From positions 1-12,611 of the forward strand of contig JAEHDN010000128.1 in assembly GCA_016880395.1 (NCBI GenBank): a DNA stretch of 12,611 nt. The letters are read 5' to 3'. This document shows, piece by piece, positions 6,438-12,611 of this stretch. The number at the start of each line of letters is the position of its first letter. The first letter of the stretch is position 1. Position numbers and translations under genes: made by a program. Origin of the DNA: Candidatus Eiseniibacteriota bacterium. Its GTDB lineage: Bacteria > Eisenbacteria > RBG-16-71-46 > SZUA-252. The notes beneath the pieces were generated by a model that made no database searches, was not told the DNA's origin, and saw nothing but the letters and a program-made list of their open reading frames with translations.

Positions 6438-9257
6438 TTATCGCTTCTGAGAGGGCTGCTGGGCGGGCGGCTGTGGGACCGGGCCCCCGTCCAGGACCAG
6501 CCGCACGGTCCGGGAAAGGCTCTCGAGCGAGAAGGGCTTCTGGAGGAAGGCGACCCCCTCGTCCAGCACTCCATGCCGCACCACGGTGTCGTCGGTGAAG
6601 CCCGAGACGAAGAGGATCCGGGTGTCGGGCCGCCGGGCGCTCAGACGCTCGGCCAGCTCCCGGCCCCCCATCAGCGGCATGACGACGTCCGTGAGGAGGA
6701 GATGGATGGGACCCCGGTGGCGCGCCTCGACCTCGAGGGCGCGCACGCCGTTCTCGGCCTCGATGACCTTGTACCCGTGGAACTCGAGCAGGTCCTTTCC
6801 GATGGCGCGCACGCCGGGCTCGTCCTCGACAAGGAGCACGGTCTCCCCGCCCCGCGCGCTCAGGTCCGGACCGGCCGGCTCGACCTGCGGTGCGGGCGCA
6901 TCCTCGCGCATCGGGAGGTGCACGGTGAACGTGGAGCCTCGCCCCGGCTCGCTCCGGACCGTGACCGCGCCGCTGTTCTGCCGCGCGATGCCGTACACGG
7001 TGGAGAGCCCGAGCCCGGTGCCCTTGCCCGGCCCCTTCGTCGTGAAGAAGGGCTCGAAGATTCGCTCGAGCGTCTGGGGATCCATGCCCGTGCCCGTGTC
7101 CTCGACGCAGAGCGCGCAGTAGCTTCCCGGCGCGTCCAGGCTCAGCTCGCTCGCCAGGGCCTCGTCCACCCGTGCGGTCTCCACCGCGATCCGCAGGCGC
7201 CCGCCCTGCGGCATCGCGTCGCGCGCGTTCACCGCGAGGTTCATCAGCACCTGCTCGAGCTGGCCCCTGTCGCAGCGCACGTGGACCGGGGATCCGTGGC
7301 AGGCGCACGAGATCTCGACGTCCTCGCCGATCAGGCGGCGCAGCATGCCCTCGATCTCGCGCACGACGGTGTTGACGTCGAGCACCTGGGGGGCGAGCAC
7401 CTCGTTGCGGCTGAAGGTCAGGAGCTGGCGCGTGAGCATGGCCCCGCGCGCGCTGGCGCCGTGGATCGACTCGGCCTTCTCCCGCTCCTTGGAGCCGGCG
7501 GGGAGCCCCTTCAGCAGGAGCTCGCTCTGGGTCATGATGACCGTGAGCAGGTTGTTGAAGTCGTGCGCGACTCCGCCGGCGAGCACCCCCAGCGCTTCCA
7601 TCTTCTGGGCCTGGCGGAGCTGCTCCTCGCTCACGCGGAGCGCCGCCTCGGACTCGCGCAGCGCATGCTCCGCATTCCGCCGCTGGGTCACGTCCGTCGC
7701 CACGCCGATCACGCCCTGGATCGAGCCCTCTCCGTCGCGCAGCGGCGCGTAGCGGGCCTCGAAGTGGATTCCGCCGATGTCCACGTTCGCGGCGATCTCC
7801 TCGCCCGAGATGGCGCGGCGCACGTGGTCGAGGATCTCCGGGTGATCCCGGTAGAGGACGTACACCGACTGGCCCACGACCTGGCCCGGGGTGAGGCCGA
7901 CCGCCGCGAGTCCCCGCCCCTCCGACAGCGTGAAGATCCCCTCGCGGTCGATCGCGAAGAGCACCACCGGCGCGGACGCGACCACCGTGCGCAGGCGCTC
8001 CTCCGCACGCTGGAGCGCCCGCTCGGCGCGGCGCTGCTCGGTGACGTCGCGGAAGGTGACGAGCAGGACCTCCTCGTCCTCGTGCCGAAACCGGTTGGCC
8101 GCGACCTGTGCGATCCGCTCGTCGCCGAAGTGGGTTCGGAGCGCGCACTCGAGTCCGATCGGCGAGCCTTCGGCGATGCACGCGTCGTACGTGGGCCGCA
8201 GGCCGTCCCACTCCTCGAGGGTGTGGAGATCCGCGAGGGTGCGCTCGAGGATCTCGGACGACGAGTAGCCGAGCGCCGAGCACGCCGCCGGATTCGCGAG
8301 CACGATCGCGAAGGTGCCGGGACGGACCATCAGGATCCCGTCGACGTTTCGCTCGTAGAGGAGCCGGTACCGCGACTCCGACCGGCGGAGACCCTCGAGT
8401 CCCGTGAGGTCCTGGATCATGACCATGATCTCGTCGGCTTTCCCGCTCGGGCCGCAGATGGGGAGCGCCGTCAGGTAGAGGAGCCCCTCGCTCGCGCCGA
8501 CCTGGCCGGGCAGCTCCTGATGGCTCACGGCCGCGAGCCCCGCGGCCCTCACGACCGGACAATCGGCGCATGGTCCTCCGAGGCGGCTGCACACGGACGA
8601 GCAGGCCGATCCGATCCATGAGCCGCCGTTCTCGGGGGGAAAGACGTCGCACATCGCGCGGTTCGCCCAGCCGATGCGCGCGTCCTTGTCCGTCACGAAC
8701 ACGAAGGTGTCGGTCTGGCCGACGAACGCGGCGAACTTCTGGCGCTCCCGGTCGAGCAGACGGAGGTGGCTGTCCAGGGTCTTGAACCAGCGCTCGTCTC
8801 GCGTCCGCTGGACGCGGTGACGCGTGATCTCTTCGTGGAAGAAGGCCTTCGCGGCGAGGATGCCGGCCAGGGGGGCGATGCGGCTCTCGAGATCCGTCGA
8901 GGATTCGGAGGAGGCGAACCACGGCAGGCAGATCGCGCCGAGCACGCGCCCCCCGGCGTGGAGCGGGAAGGCGCGGAGCGAATCGGAGTCGTCGCCCGCC
9001 GCGCGCGCGGCGACGACCCCCGTGCGCGTCGCTTCGAGCGCCGCTCCCTTGTACGCCGACCGGAGCCGCTCGCGCGCCTCCGGCGCGCCGTGCCAGTACT
9101 CGCGAAGCGGCTGGCGCCCGTCGGCGAGAAACACCGCCGCCTCGGAGACCCCGGCCTCGCCCGCGATGAGGGCTGCTCCCTCGGTGAGCGCCGCGTCGAT
9201 CTCCTCCGCGGCGAGCAGGTGAGCGAGCTGGGCCGCCGACCAGCGCTCGGGTCTCAC
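6438..9257 (-). CDS. Hybrid sensor histidine kinase (GAF-PAS-PAS-PAS-HisKA-HATPase-REC)
   Basis: A 939-residue protein without membrane helices, so a cytoplasmic sensor. Domains: GAF-like (about 17-140); first PAS (about 170-285) with a cysteine cluster C219, C223, C230, C233; second PAS (about 294-406); third PAS (about 422-530); short coiled linker; HisKA with phospho-accepting H565 in GGVAHDFNNLL; HATPase with N677 (NLAVNARDA), DTGTGM (720-725) and GKGTGLGL (744-751); receiver domain (about 806-922) with acidic pocket E811/D812, phospho-acceptor D857 (LLTDVVMP), S885 and K907 (QKPF). The GTG at 9257 is preferred because it forms a GTGA overlap with the GAF gene stop; the open frame continues to 9509 but that part is GAF-gene shadow. 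It ends with a receiver and no output domain, so phosphate should pass to an Hpt protein or partner encoded elsewhere. The signal probably involves the adjacent GAF protein and the Cys cluster (inference). Confidence 0.93.
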   Translation of the reverse strand: MRPERWSAAQLAHLLAAEEIDAALTEGAALIAGEAGVSEAAVFLADGRQPLREYWHGAPEARERLRSAYKGAALEATRTGVVAARAAGDDSDSLRAFPLHAGGRVLGAICLPWFASSESSTDLESRIAPLAGILAAKAFFHEEITRHRVQRTRDERWFKTLDSHLRLLDRERQKFAAFVGQTDTFVFVTDKDARIGWANRAMCDVFPPENGGSWIGSACSSVCSRLGGPCADCPVVRAAGLAAVSHQELPGQVGASEGLLYLTALPICGPSGKADEIMVMIQDLTGLEGLRRSESRYRLLYERNVDGILMVRPGTFAIVLANPAACSALGYSSSEILERTLADLHTLEEWDGLRPTYDACIAEGSPIGLECALRTHFGDERIAQVAANRFRHEDEEVLLVTFRDVTEQRRAERALQRAEERLRTVVASAPVVLFAIDREGIFTLSEGRGLAAVGLTPGQVVGQSVYVLYRDHPEILDHVRRAISGEEIAANVDIGGIHFEARYAPLRDGEGSIQGVIGVATDVTQRRNAEHALRESEAALRVSEEQLRQAQKMEALGVLAGGVAHDFNNLLTVIMTQSELLLKGLPAGSKEREKAESIHGASARGAMLTRQLLTFSRNEVLAPQVLDVNTVVREIEGMLRRLIGEDVEISCACHGSPVHVRCDRGQLEQVLMNLAVNARDAMPQGGRLRIAVETARVDEALASELSLDAPGSYCALCVEDTGTGMDPQTLERIFEPFFTTKGPGKGTGLGLSTVYGIARQNSGAVTVRSEPGRGSTFTVHLPMREDAPAPQVEPAGPDLSARGGETVLLVEDEPGVRAIGKDLLEFHGYKVIEAENGVRALEVEARHRGPIHLLLTDVVMPLMGGRELAERLSARRPDTRILFVSGFTDDTVVRHGVLDEGVAFLQKPFSLESLSRTVRLVLDGGPVPQPPAQQPSQKR

Positions 9258-9727
9258 GAGGTCTCGCCAGCCCGGGCGTCGTAGGCGCGCGCGAGCCAGT
9301 CGGCGACGCGCTCCACCTTCGCGACCGACGCCTCGTCGAAAGCGCCGACCTGATGGCTGTCGATGTCGATCTGACCGTGGATCATGTCTCCGGAGCGGAT
9401 CAGCACCACCAGCTCGGAGCGCGTGGAGGCGCTGCAGGCCAGGTAGTTCGTGATCTCGCGGACGTCGGGGATGTTCATGTTCCGGCGCTCGGCCACGGCT
9501 GTGCCGCACACACCGTTCCCGACGCCGATGAAAACGTGGTCCGTGGGGGCGCCCACGAACGGTCCGAGCCGGAGCACGTTGTCGGAGAAAAGCTCGTAAA
9601 CCCCCGTCCAGTCGAAGCGTGGATCGGATCGGCTGAGCCCTTCGACGGCAGCCTCGAGCAGGCGCTCGAGCCCCTCCCCGCGCGCAGCCATCCCGTCCAG
9701 GCGGGCGATGAGATCCTCGATTTCCAT
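9254..9727 (-). CDS. GAF protein of the free methionine-(R)-sulfoxide reductase family
   Basis: A 157-residue single-domain protein that follows the fRMsr (E. coli YebR/MsrC-type) pattern: W40-TGVY, LGPFVG (54-59), GVGNGVCG (C74), IPDV, YLACS (C98), SELV (E105) and GQIDIDS (D121, D123). In characterised enzymes three cysteines work together. C98 here aligns with the catalytic Cys118 and C74 with Cys94, but the position of Cys84 is H64. The protein may still reduce free Met-R-sulfoxide with a changed recycling route, or may be a ligand-binding sensor. The ATG at 9727 gives the family's normal length; no clear ribosome-binding site precedes it, and an internal ATG at 9691 is possible. It is the first gene of the minus-strand signalling block, coupled by a GTGA overlap to the hybrid kinase and divergent from the TPR gene. 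Confidence 0.85.
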   Translation of the reverse strand: MEIEDLIARLDGMAARGEGLERLLEAAVEGLSRSDPRFDWTGVYELFSDNVLRLGPFVGAPTDHVFIGVGNGVCGTAVAERRNMNIPDVREITNYLACSASTRSELVVLIRSGDMIHGQIDIDSHQVGAFDEASVAKVERVADWLARAYDARAGETS

Positions 9728-9753
9728 TCAGCCAAAGATCGGTCGAAACGGGA

Positions 9754-9767
9754 GCGCTCTTTAGCGC
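9754..9767. promoter_or_regulatory. Dyad GCGCT-CTTT-AGCGC upstream of the GAF gene
   Basis: A perfect inverted repeat with 5-base arms and a 4-base centre lies 27 bases before the GAF start codon in the divergent spacer. It could be an operator or a leader hairpin. The short arms keep confidence low. Confidence 0.25.
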
Positions 9768-9824
9768 CGGTTGCCCCGCGGATGGTAGATCAAGATGTTG
9801 TGCCGCAATGATTCACGACCAGAG

Positions 9825-9841
9825 GCGGGCGTCCGGCCCGC
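9825..9841. promoter_or_regulatory. GC hairpin GCGGGC-N5-GCCCGC in divergent spacer
   Basis: A perfect 6-base stem with a 5-base loop lies midway between the divergent GAF and TPR genes. No T-run follows on either strand, so it is not a typical terminator. It may be a protein-binding dyad or chance in GC-rich DNA. Confidence 0.25.
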
Positions 9842-9890
9842 TTCAGGAGGGCAATCACATCCGCCGCACGCAGCCGTAGAGCGGATGGCG

Positions 9891-9919
9891 TTGTCGCGAA
9901 CCCGCGAGTAGTCTACGGT
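9891..9919 (+). promoter_or_regulatory. Candidate promoter for the TPR gene
   Basis: TTGTCG (9891-9896) and TACGGT (9914-9919) are 17 bases apart. Each matches the sigma-70 consensus only partly. Transcription would start near 9926 and give a leader of about 50 bases that contains the hairpin at 9933-9952. Confidence 0.3.
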
Positions 9920-9932
9920 CGCCTGTCGAGCC

Positions 9933-9952
9933 GGGGTCCATGACCGGACCCC
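9933..9952 (+). promoter_or_regulatory. Leader hairpin just upstream of the TPR ribosome-binding site
   Basis: GGGGTCC (9933-9939) and GGACCCC (9946-9952) form a perfect 7-base stem with a 6-base loop, ending 11 bases before the GGAGGG ribosome-binding site at 9964-9969. It places the upstream in-frame ATG (9940) in the loop. It may stabilise the mRNA 5' end or insulate the ribosome-binding site. Confidence 0.4.
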
Positions 9953-9975
9953 ATCTGACAACCGGAGGGACACCC

Positions 9976-11625
9976 ATGCGTGGCTTCGCCCCCCTCGTCC
10001 TCACGCTCACCGTCGCCGCTGTCGCCCCCGCACTCGCCCAGCACGATCACGCAGCGGCTCCTCAGGCCGGCACCCCCGCGCCACTTCTCGAAGGGCTCGG
10101 CGGGACCCACCGCGAGGTGGCCACCCGCGTGCCTCTCGCCCAGAAGTACTTCGATCAGGGGCTACGGCTCGCGTACGGGTTCAATCACGAGGAAGCGAAG
10201 CGATCGTTCCTCGAGGCCGCGCGCCTCGACTCTGCCTGCACCATGGCATGGTGGGGCGCGGCGCTCGTCCTGGGGCCGAACATCAACATGCCGATGAGCG
10301 CCGAGGCGGAGAAGGAAGCGTACGCGCTCGCGCAGCGCGCGCTCGCCGCGGCGTCCGGGGCCCCGCCGCTCGAGCGCGGCATGGTGGAGGCTCTCGCAAA
10401 GCGGTACGACGCGGTCCCGGGGACGGGCCGTGCGGCGCACGACTCGTCCTACGCGGGCGCGATGCGGGCCCTCCACGAGACCCATCCCGGCGATTCCGAC
10501 ATCGCCGTGCTCACCGCAGAGGCCCTCATGGATCTCCGGCCGTGGGACTACTGGGCCATGGACGGAAAGCCACAGCCCGGGACGCCCGAGATCGTCGCGC
10601 TGCTCGAGGGAGTATTGAAGTCGAACCCGAACCACATCGGCGCGATCCACCTCTACATCCACGCCGTGGAGGAATCCCCCGAGCCCGGGCGAGCCGAGGC
10701 CTATGCGGACAAGCTCGCCAAGCTGGCTCCCAATGCCGGCCACCTGGTCCACATGCCGTCGCACGTTCATCTCCGCGTCGGCCGCTATGCCGACGCGGTG
10801 GACTACAACGCGAAAGCGATCGCCGTGGATCGCGACTACATCGGGAAGTACCACCCGCCCGGCATCTACCCGATCATGTACTACCCGCACAACATCCACA
10901 TGCGCTGGTCCGCGCTCCTCTCCTCGGGGCGGCGCGCGGAGGCGGTCCAGGCGACGCGCGATCTGGAGAAGGCCGTGCCCGACTCCATCGTGCGAGCCAT
11001 GCCGATGGCGGAGTTCCTGCGCGTCGCGCCGTACCTCACGCAGGCGCGATTTGGGCTCTGGGAGGAGGCGCTCCAGGAGCCCGAGCCGGCGGCTGGAATG
11101 ATCTTGCAGCACGCGGCATGGCGCTACGCGCGCGGGATGGCGTACGCTGCAGGAGGCAAGTACGCCGAGGCGGAGGCGGAGCGCGACAGCATCCAGGCGG
11201 TCGTTGCCTCGATGCCGGCGGACGCCTTCTTCGGCCTGAACCCGGCGGCTCCGGTCTTCCGCTTCGCGGCGGCCCATCTCCAGGGTGAGATCGCGCTCCG
11301 CCGCGGAAACAGCGACGAGGCCATCCGCCTCCTCCAGGCCGCCGCGGGCATGCAGGACTCGCTCCACTACGACGAGCCGCCGGCATGGCAGCAGACGGCG
11401 CGCCAGTCGCTCGGCACGGCGCTCCTCGCGGCCGGCCGGGCGCCGGAGGCGGAGGCGGTCTACCGCGCGGACCTCGCGCGCTACCCGGAGACCGGGTGGT
11501 CCCTCTACGGATTGACGCAGGCGCTGCGGGCGCAGGGTAAGACGAAGGAGGCAGCGGCGACGGAGAAGCGGTTCCGCCGCGCCTGGGCGAAGTCGGACAC
11601 GAAGCTCGTCTCGTCTCGCTTCTAG
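9976..11625 (+). CDS. Exported TPR-repeat protein with conserved His-rich motifs
   Basis: A 549-residue protein built from helical repeats. Residues 1-21 are a signal peptide (cleavage probably after ALA), followed by QHDHAAAP. TPR-like helices run from about 52 to 535, the clearest at 54-88 (AQKYFDQGLRLAYGFNHEEAKRSFLEAARLD), 267-285, 385-405, 433-455 and 474-500. The centre carries unusual histidine motifs: AIHLYIHAVE (H225, H229), HLVHMPSHVH (H256, H259, H263, H265) and YYPHNIHMRW (H305, H308). I recognise this as a recurrent TPR family of uncharacterised function; the His motifs suggest metal or cofactor binding. The ATG at 9976 is chosen over the in-frame ATG at 9940 because GGAGGG lies six bases upstream and the signal peptide begins there. 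The HAD gene follows after 27 bases and is likely co-transcribed. Confidence 0.87.
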   Translation: MRGFAPLVLTLTVAAVAPALAQHDHAAAPQAGTPAPLLEGLGGTHREVATRVPLAQKYFDQGLRLAYGFNHEEAKRSFLEAARLDSACTMAWWGAALVLGPNINMPMSAEAEKEAYALAQRALAAASGAPPLERGMVEALAKRYDAVPGTGRAAHDSSYAGAMRALHETHPGDSDIAVLTAEALMDLRPWDYWAMDGKPQPGTPEIVALLEGVLKSNPNHIGAIHLYIHAVEESPEPGRAEAYADKLAKLAPNAGHLVHMPSHVHLRVGRYADAVDYNAKAIAVDRDYIGKYHPPGIYPIMYYPHNIHMRWSALLSSGRRAEAVQATRDLEKAVPDSIVRAMPMAEFLRVAPYLTQARFGLWEEALQEPEPAAGMILQHAAWRYARGMAYAAGGKYAEAEAERDSIQAVVASMPADAFFGLNPAAPVFRFAAAHLQGEIALRRGNSDEAIRLLQAAAGMQDSLHYDEPPAWQQTARQSLGTALLAAGRAPEAEAVYRADLARYPETGWSLYGLTQALRAQGKTKEAAATEKRFRRAWAKSDTKLVSSRF

Positions 11626-11630
11626 GAGGC

Positions 11631-11646
11631 CCCGCGCGGCCGCGGG
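11631..11646 (+). promoter_or_regulatory. Hairpin overlapping the HAD gene ribosome-binding region
   Basis: CCCGCG (11631-11636) and CGCGGG (11641-11646) form a perfect 6-base stem with a CGGC loop in the 27-base gap between the TPR and HAD genes. The 3' arm includes the GGG of the purine stretch GGGAAAGG (11644-11651) in front of the HAD ATG, so folding could lower its translation. Confidence 0.3.
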
Positions 11647-11652
11647 AAAGGC

Positions 11653-12285
11653 ATGGATCCACCTCGCCTCGTGACGCTCGATGTCTTCGGAACGCTGATC
11701 GACTGGCGCGCCGGCCTCGTCGAGGCCGCGGCCGCGCACGGCGTGGTCGTCGGGGACCAGGACTTCCAGGCGGTCGTCGATCACCAGGCCCGCGCCGAGG
11801 CCGAGACATACCGCCCGTACGCCGACATCATGACCGACAGCTTCGTGCGCGTGCTCGGGCTGGGCCGCAAGGCGGCGCGAGCGATCGCTGCCGATGCTGG
11901 AACGTGGCCCCTCTTCCCCGACTCCGCGGACGGACTGCGCGCCCTGATGCGCGTCGCACCCTGTGTCGCGATGACGAACAGCGATCAGATCCACGGGCGG
12001 CAGGTGCAGGAGCAGCTTGGCTTCCGCCTCAACGGATGGATCTGCGCGGAAGACGTCCGCTGCTACAAGCCGGCGTCCGAATTCTGGACCGCGGTGGCGT
12101 CGAGGCGGGGCGTGGCGTTCGGGAGCGACTGGTGGCACGTGTCGGCGTATGCCGACTATGACATGGCGACCGCGGGGCGCCTCGGCCTCACCACCATCTT
12201 CATTCCACGGCCCCACAATGTGTGGGGGCCGTCATCGCTGACGGCCCCGGATCTCCGCGCTCTGGCAGGGATGATCGCGAGCTAG
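11653..12285 (+). CDS. HAD-superfamily hydrolase, haloacid-dehalogenase (type II)-like
   Basis: A 210-residue cytoplasmic enzyme. Motif I is LVTLDVFGTLIDW with nucleophile D10, and Phe rather than Asp at +2, as in L-2-haloacid dehalogenases and unlike HAD phosphatases. T14 matches. Motif II is VAMTNSD (T108-N109), the lysine is K139 in RCYKP, and motif III is SAYADYDMATAGRLGL with D168/D170. Length is near the family norm (about 220). When D170 is aligned with Asp180 of the type enzyme, the position of the dehalogenase Asn177 is A167, so true dehalogenase activity is uncertain. Two overlapping hairpins lie inside its last 27 codons. The start at 11653 follows the TPR gene by 27 bases with a purine-rich but closely placed ribosome-binding stretch. 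Physiological substrate unknown. Confidence 0.85.
   Translation: MDPPRLVTLDVFGTLIDWRAGLVEAAAAHGVVVGDQDFQAVVDHQARAEAETYRPYADIMTDSFVRVLGLGRKAARAIAADAGTWPLFPDSADGLRALMRVAPCVAMTNSDQIHGRQVQEQLGFRLNGWICAEDVRCYKPASEFWTAVASRRGVAFGSDWWHVSAYADYDMATAGRLGLTTIFIPRPHNVWGPSSLTAPDLRALAGMIAS
12207..12248. repeat. Two mutually exclusive hairpins in the 3' part of the HAD gene
   Basis: ACGGCCCC (12207-12214), GGGGCCGT (12225-12232) and ACGGCCCC (12241-12248) are arranged so the middle copy can pair with either flank. The left pairing adds ACA/TGT around an ATG loop with one bulged G. The right pairing is a perfect 10-base stem, 12225-12234 with 12239-12248, and a TCGC loop. All of it is coding sequence. Such alternative stems are typical of attenuators or palindromic repeat elements, but no T-run follows. 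Confidence 0.5.
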
Positions 12286-12319
12286 GCCCCCCGGCCCGGC
12301 TCCCGACGCGGACTCCCTT

Positions 12320-12611
12320 CTACCACCGCGCGCGCTTCCCTCTCGTGTCCACGTGCACGAACGGCCCGTGGGCCACCGTGGCCGGATAGGCCGAGAGCCC
12401 TCCGACCAGATCGGGATGGCTGTCCTCCACGCTCTGTGCGACGTCGAAGAGAACTCGCGCGTCCGCCACCGTCACCTTCCCGTCCCGGTTCAGGTCGTCC
12501 ATCCTGCCGTCCCCGTCCGCGTCGACGAAGACGTCCGACGCGTCGCCGTACATGTGCCGGCTCATCCTCGCGCGCCCGCCCGGACCGACCTCGAGGGCGT
12601 TGTACTGGGGC
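12320..12611 (-). CDS. M15-type (DUF882/YcbK-like) peptidase with inserted calcium-binding loops, partial
   Basis: The C-terminal 96 residues are visible; the gene runs off the right edge. Numbering from the edge, PQYNALE (1-7) leads to SRHMYGDASD (17-26), the M15 HxxGxAxD zinc motif with H19 and D26. The end HGPFVHVDTRGKRARW (81-96) provides the last metal ligand H86. Between the metal sites, residues 30-50 hold two overlapping calcium-loop patterns: D30-x-D32-x-D34-G35, and D39-x-N41-x-D43-G44-x-V46-x3-D50, the latter like a dockerin repeat. Such peptidases cut D-amino-acid bonds in peptidoglycan; here this is predicted from the fold. An internal ATG (12565) is not the start, since the motif continues upstream of it. 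It converges with the HAD gene with 34 bases between stops; no terminator is apparent there. Confidence 0.78.
   Translation of the reverse strand, partial: PQYNALEVGPGGRARMSRHMYGDASDVFVDADGDGRMDDLNRDGKVTVADARVLFDVAQSVEDSHPDLVGGLSAYPATVAHGPFVHVDTRGKRARW

Noticed and set aside
6573..8621. Long plus-strand open frame (682 codons) antisense to the hybrid kinase
   Set aside because: Composition is that of the reverse complement of a GC-rich gene, with no ribosome-binding site or recognisable domain.
6046..8922. Long minus-strand open frame (958 codons) overlapping the hybrid kinase and the Ser/Thr kinase
   Set aside because: It is Arg/Pro/Gly-rich with no domain pattern and is a frame shadow of two well-supported kinases, as expected in GC-rich DNA.
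9940..9975. Upstream ATG extending the TPR protein by 12 residues
   Set aside because: It lies in the loop of the leader hairpin, lacks a ribosome-binding site and would bury the signal peptide behind a non-matching extension.
10162..12216. Minus-strand open frame (684 codons) antisense to the TPR and HAD genes
   Set aside because: It crosses two real genes and their gap, is dominated by Arg/His/Val shadows and lacks any domain motif.

Overview
The window is a GC-rich (very roughly two thirds G+C), densely coded chromosomal segment from a diderm bacterium. A FadL-type outer-membrane protein and several exported proteins imply a Gram-negative envelope. The gene mix is a Ser/Thr kinase with a DUF4384-like tail, a multi-PAS hybrid histidine kinase, an exported TPR protein with His-rich motifs, and a peptidase carrying dockerin-like calcium loops. 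This resembles Gemmatimonadota, Candidatus Eisenbacteria or Acidobacteriota-type genomes, but nothing here (no rRNA, no marker gene) fixes the phylum. I see no tRNA, rRNA, CRISPR array or intact mobile element.

Layout from left to right. (1) A FadL/OMPP1 outer-membrane protein on the minus strand (12-1298) is divergent from a two-gene plus-strand module: a six-helix membrane protein (1391-2011) and an overlapping small winged-helix regulator (2004-2387). The 92-base divergent spacer holds two short dyads and a promoter that would start transcription at or next to the membrane-protein ATG. (2) A minus-strand pair of an internally duplicated DoxX-like membrane protein (3224-4135) and an exported histidine phosphatase (2460-3227) is joined by an ATGA overlap. 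(3) A gene-poor stretch (4136-4589) follows. (4) A minus-strand signalling block reads, in transcription order, a free-methionine-sulfoxide-reductase-like GAF protein (9254-9727), a GAF-PAS-PAS-PAS-HisKA-HATPase-REC hybrid kinase (6438-9257, starting inside the GAF stop codon), and a transmembrane Ser/Thr kinase (4590-6293). (5) On the plus strand, divergent from the GAF gene, are an exported TPR protein (9976-11625) and a HAD hydrolase (11653-12285). (6) At the right edge is the C-terminal part of a minus-strand M15-type peptidase (12320-12611) with calcium-binding loops inserted in its catalytic domain.

The most coherent functional theme is sensing and signalling. A GAF protein of the redox-active fRMsr family is translationally coupled to a hybrid kinase whose first PAS domain carries a four-cysteine cluster, with a Ser/Thr kinase directly downstream. 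I infer a redox or metabolite sensing locus, but the ligand and the output are not visible here. The FadL/six-helix/winged-helix region looks like a self-contained regulatory unit with its operator in the divergent spacer. I did not find a clearly new defence or mobile system.
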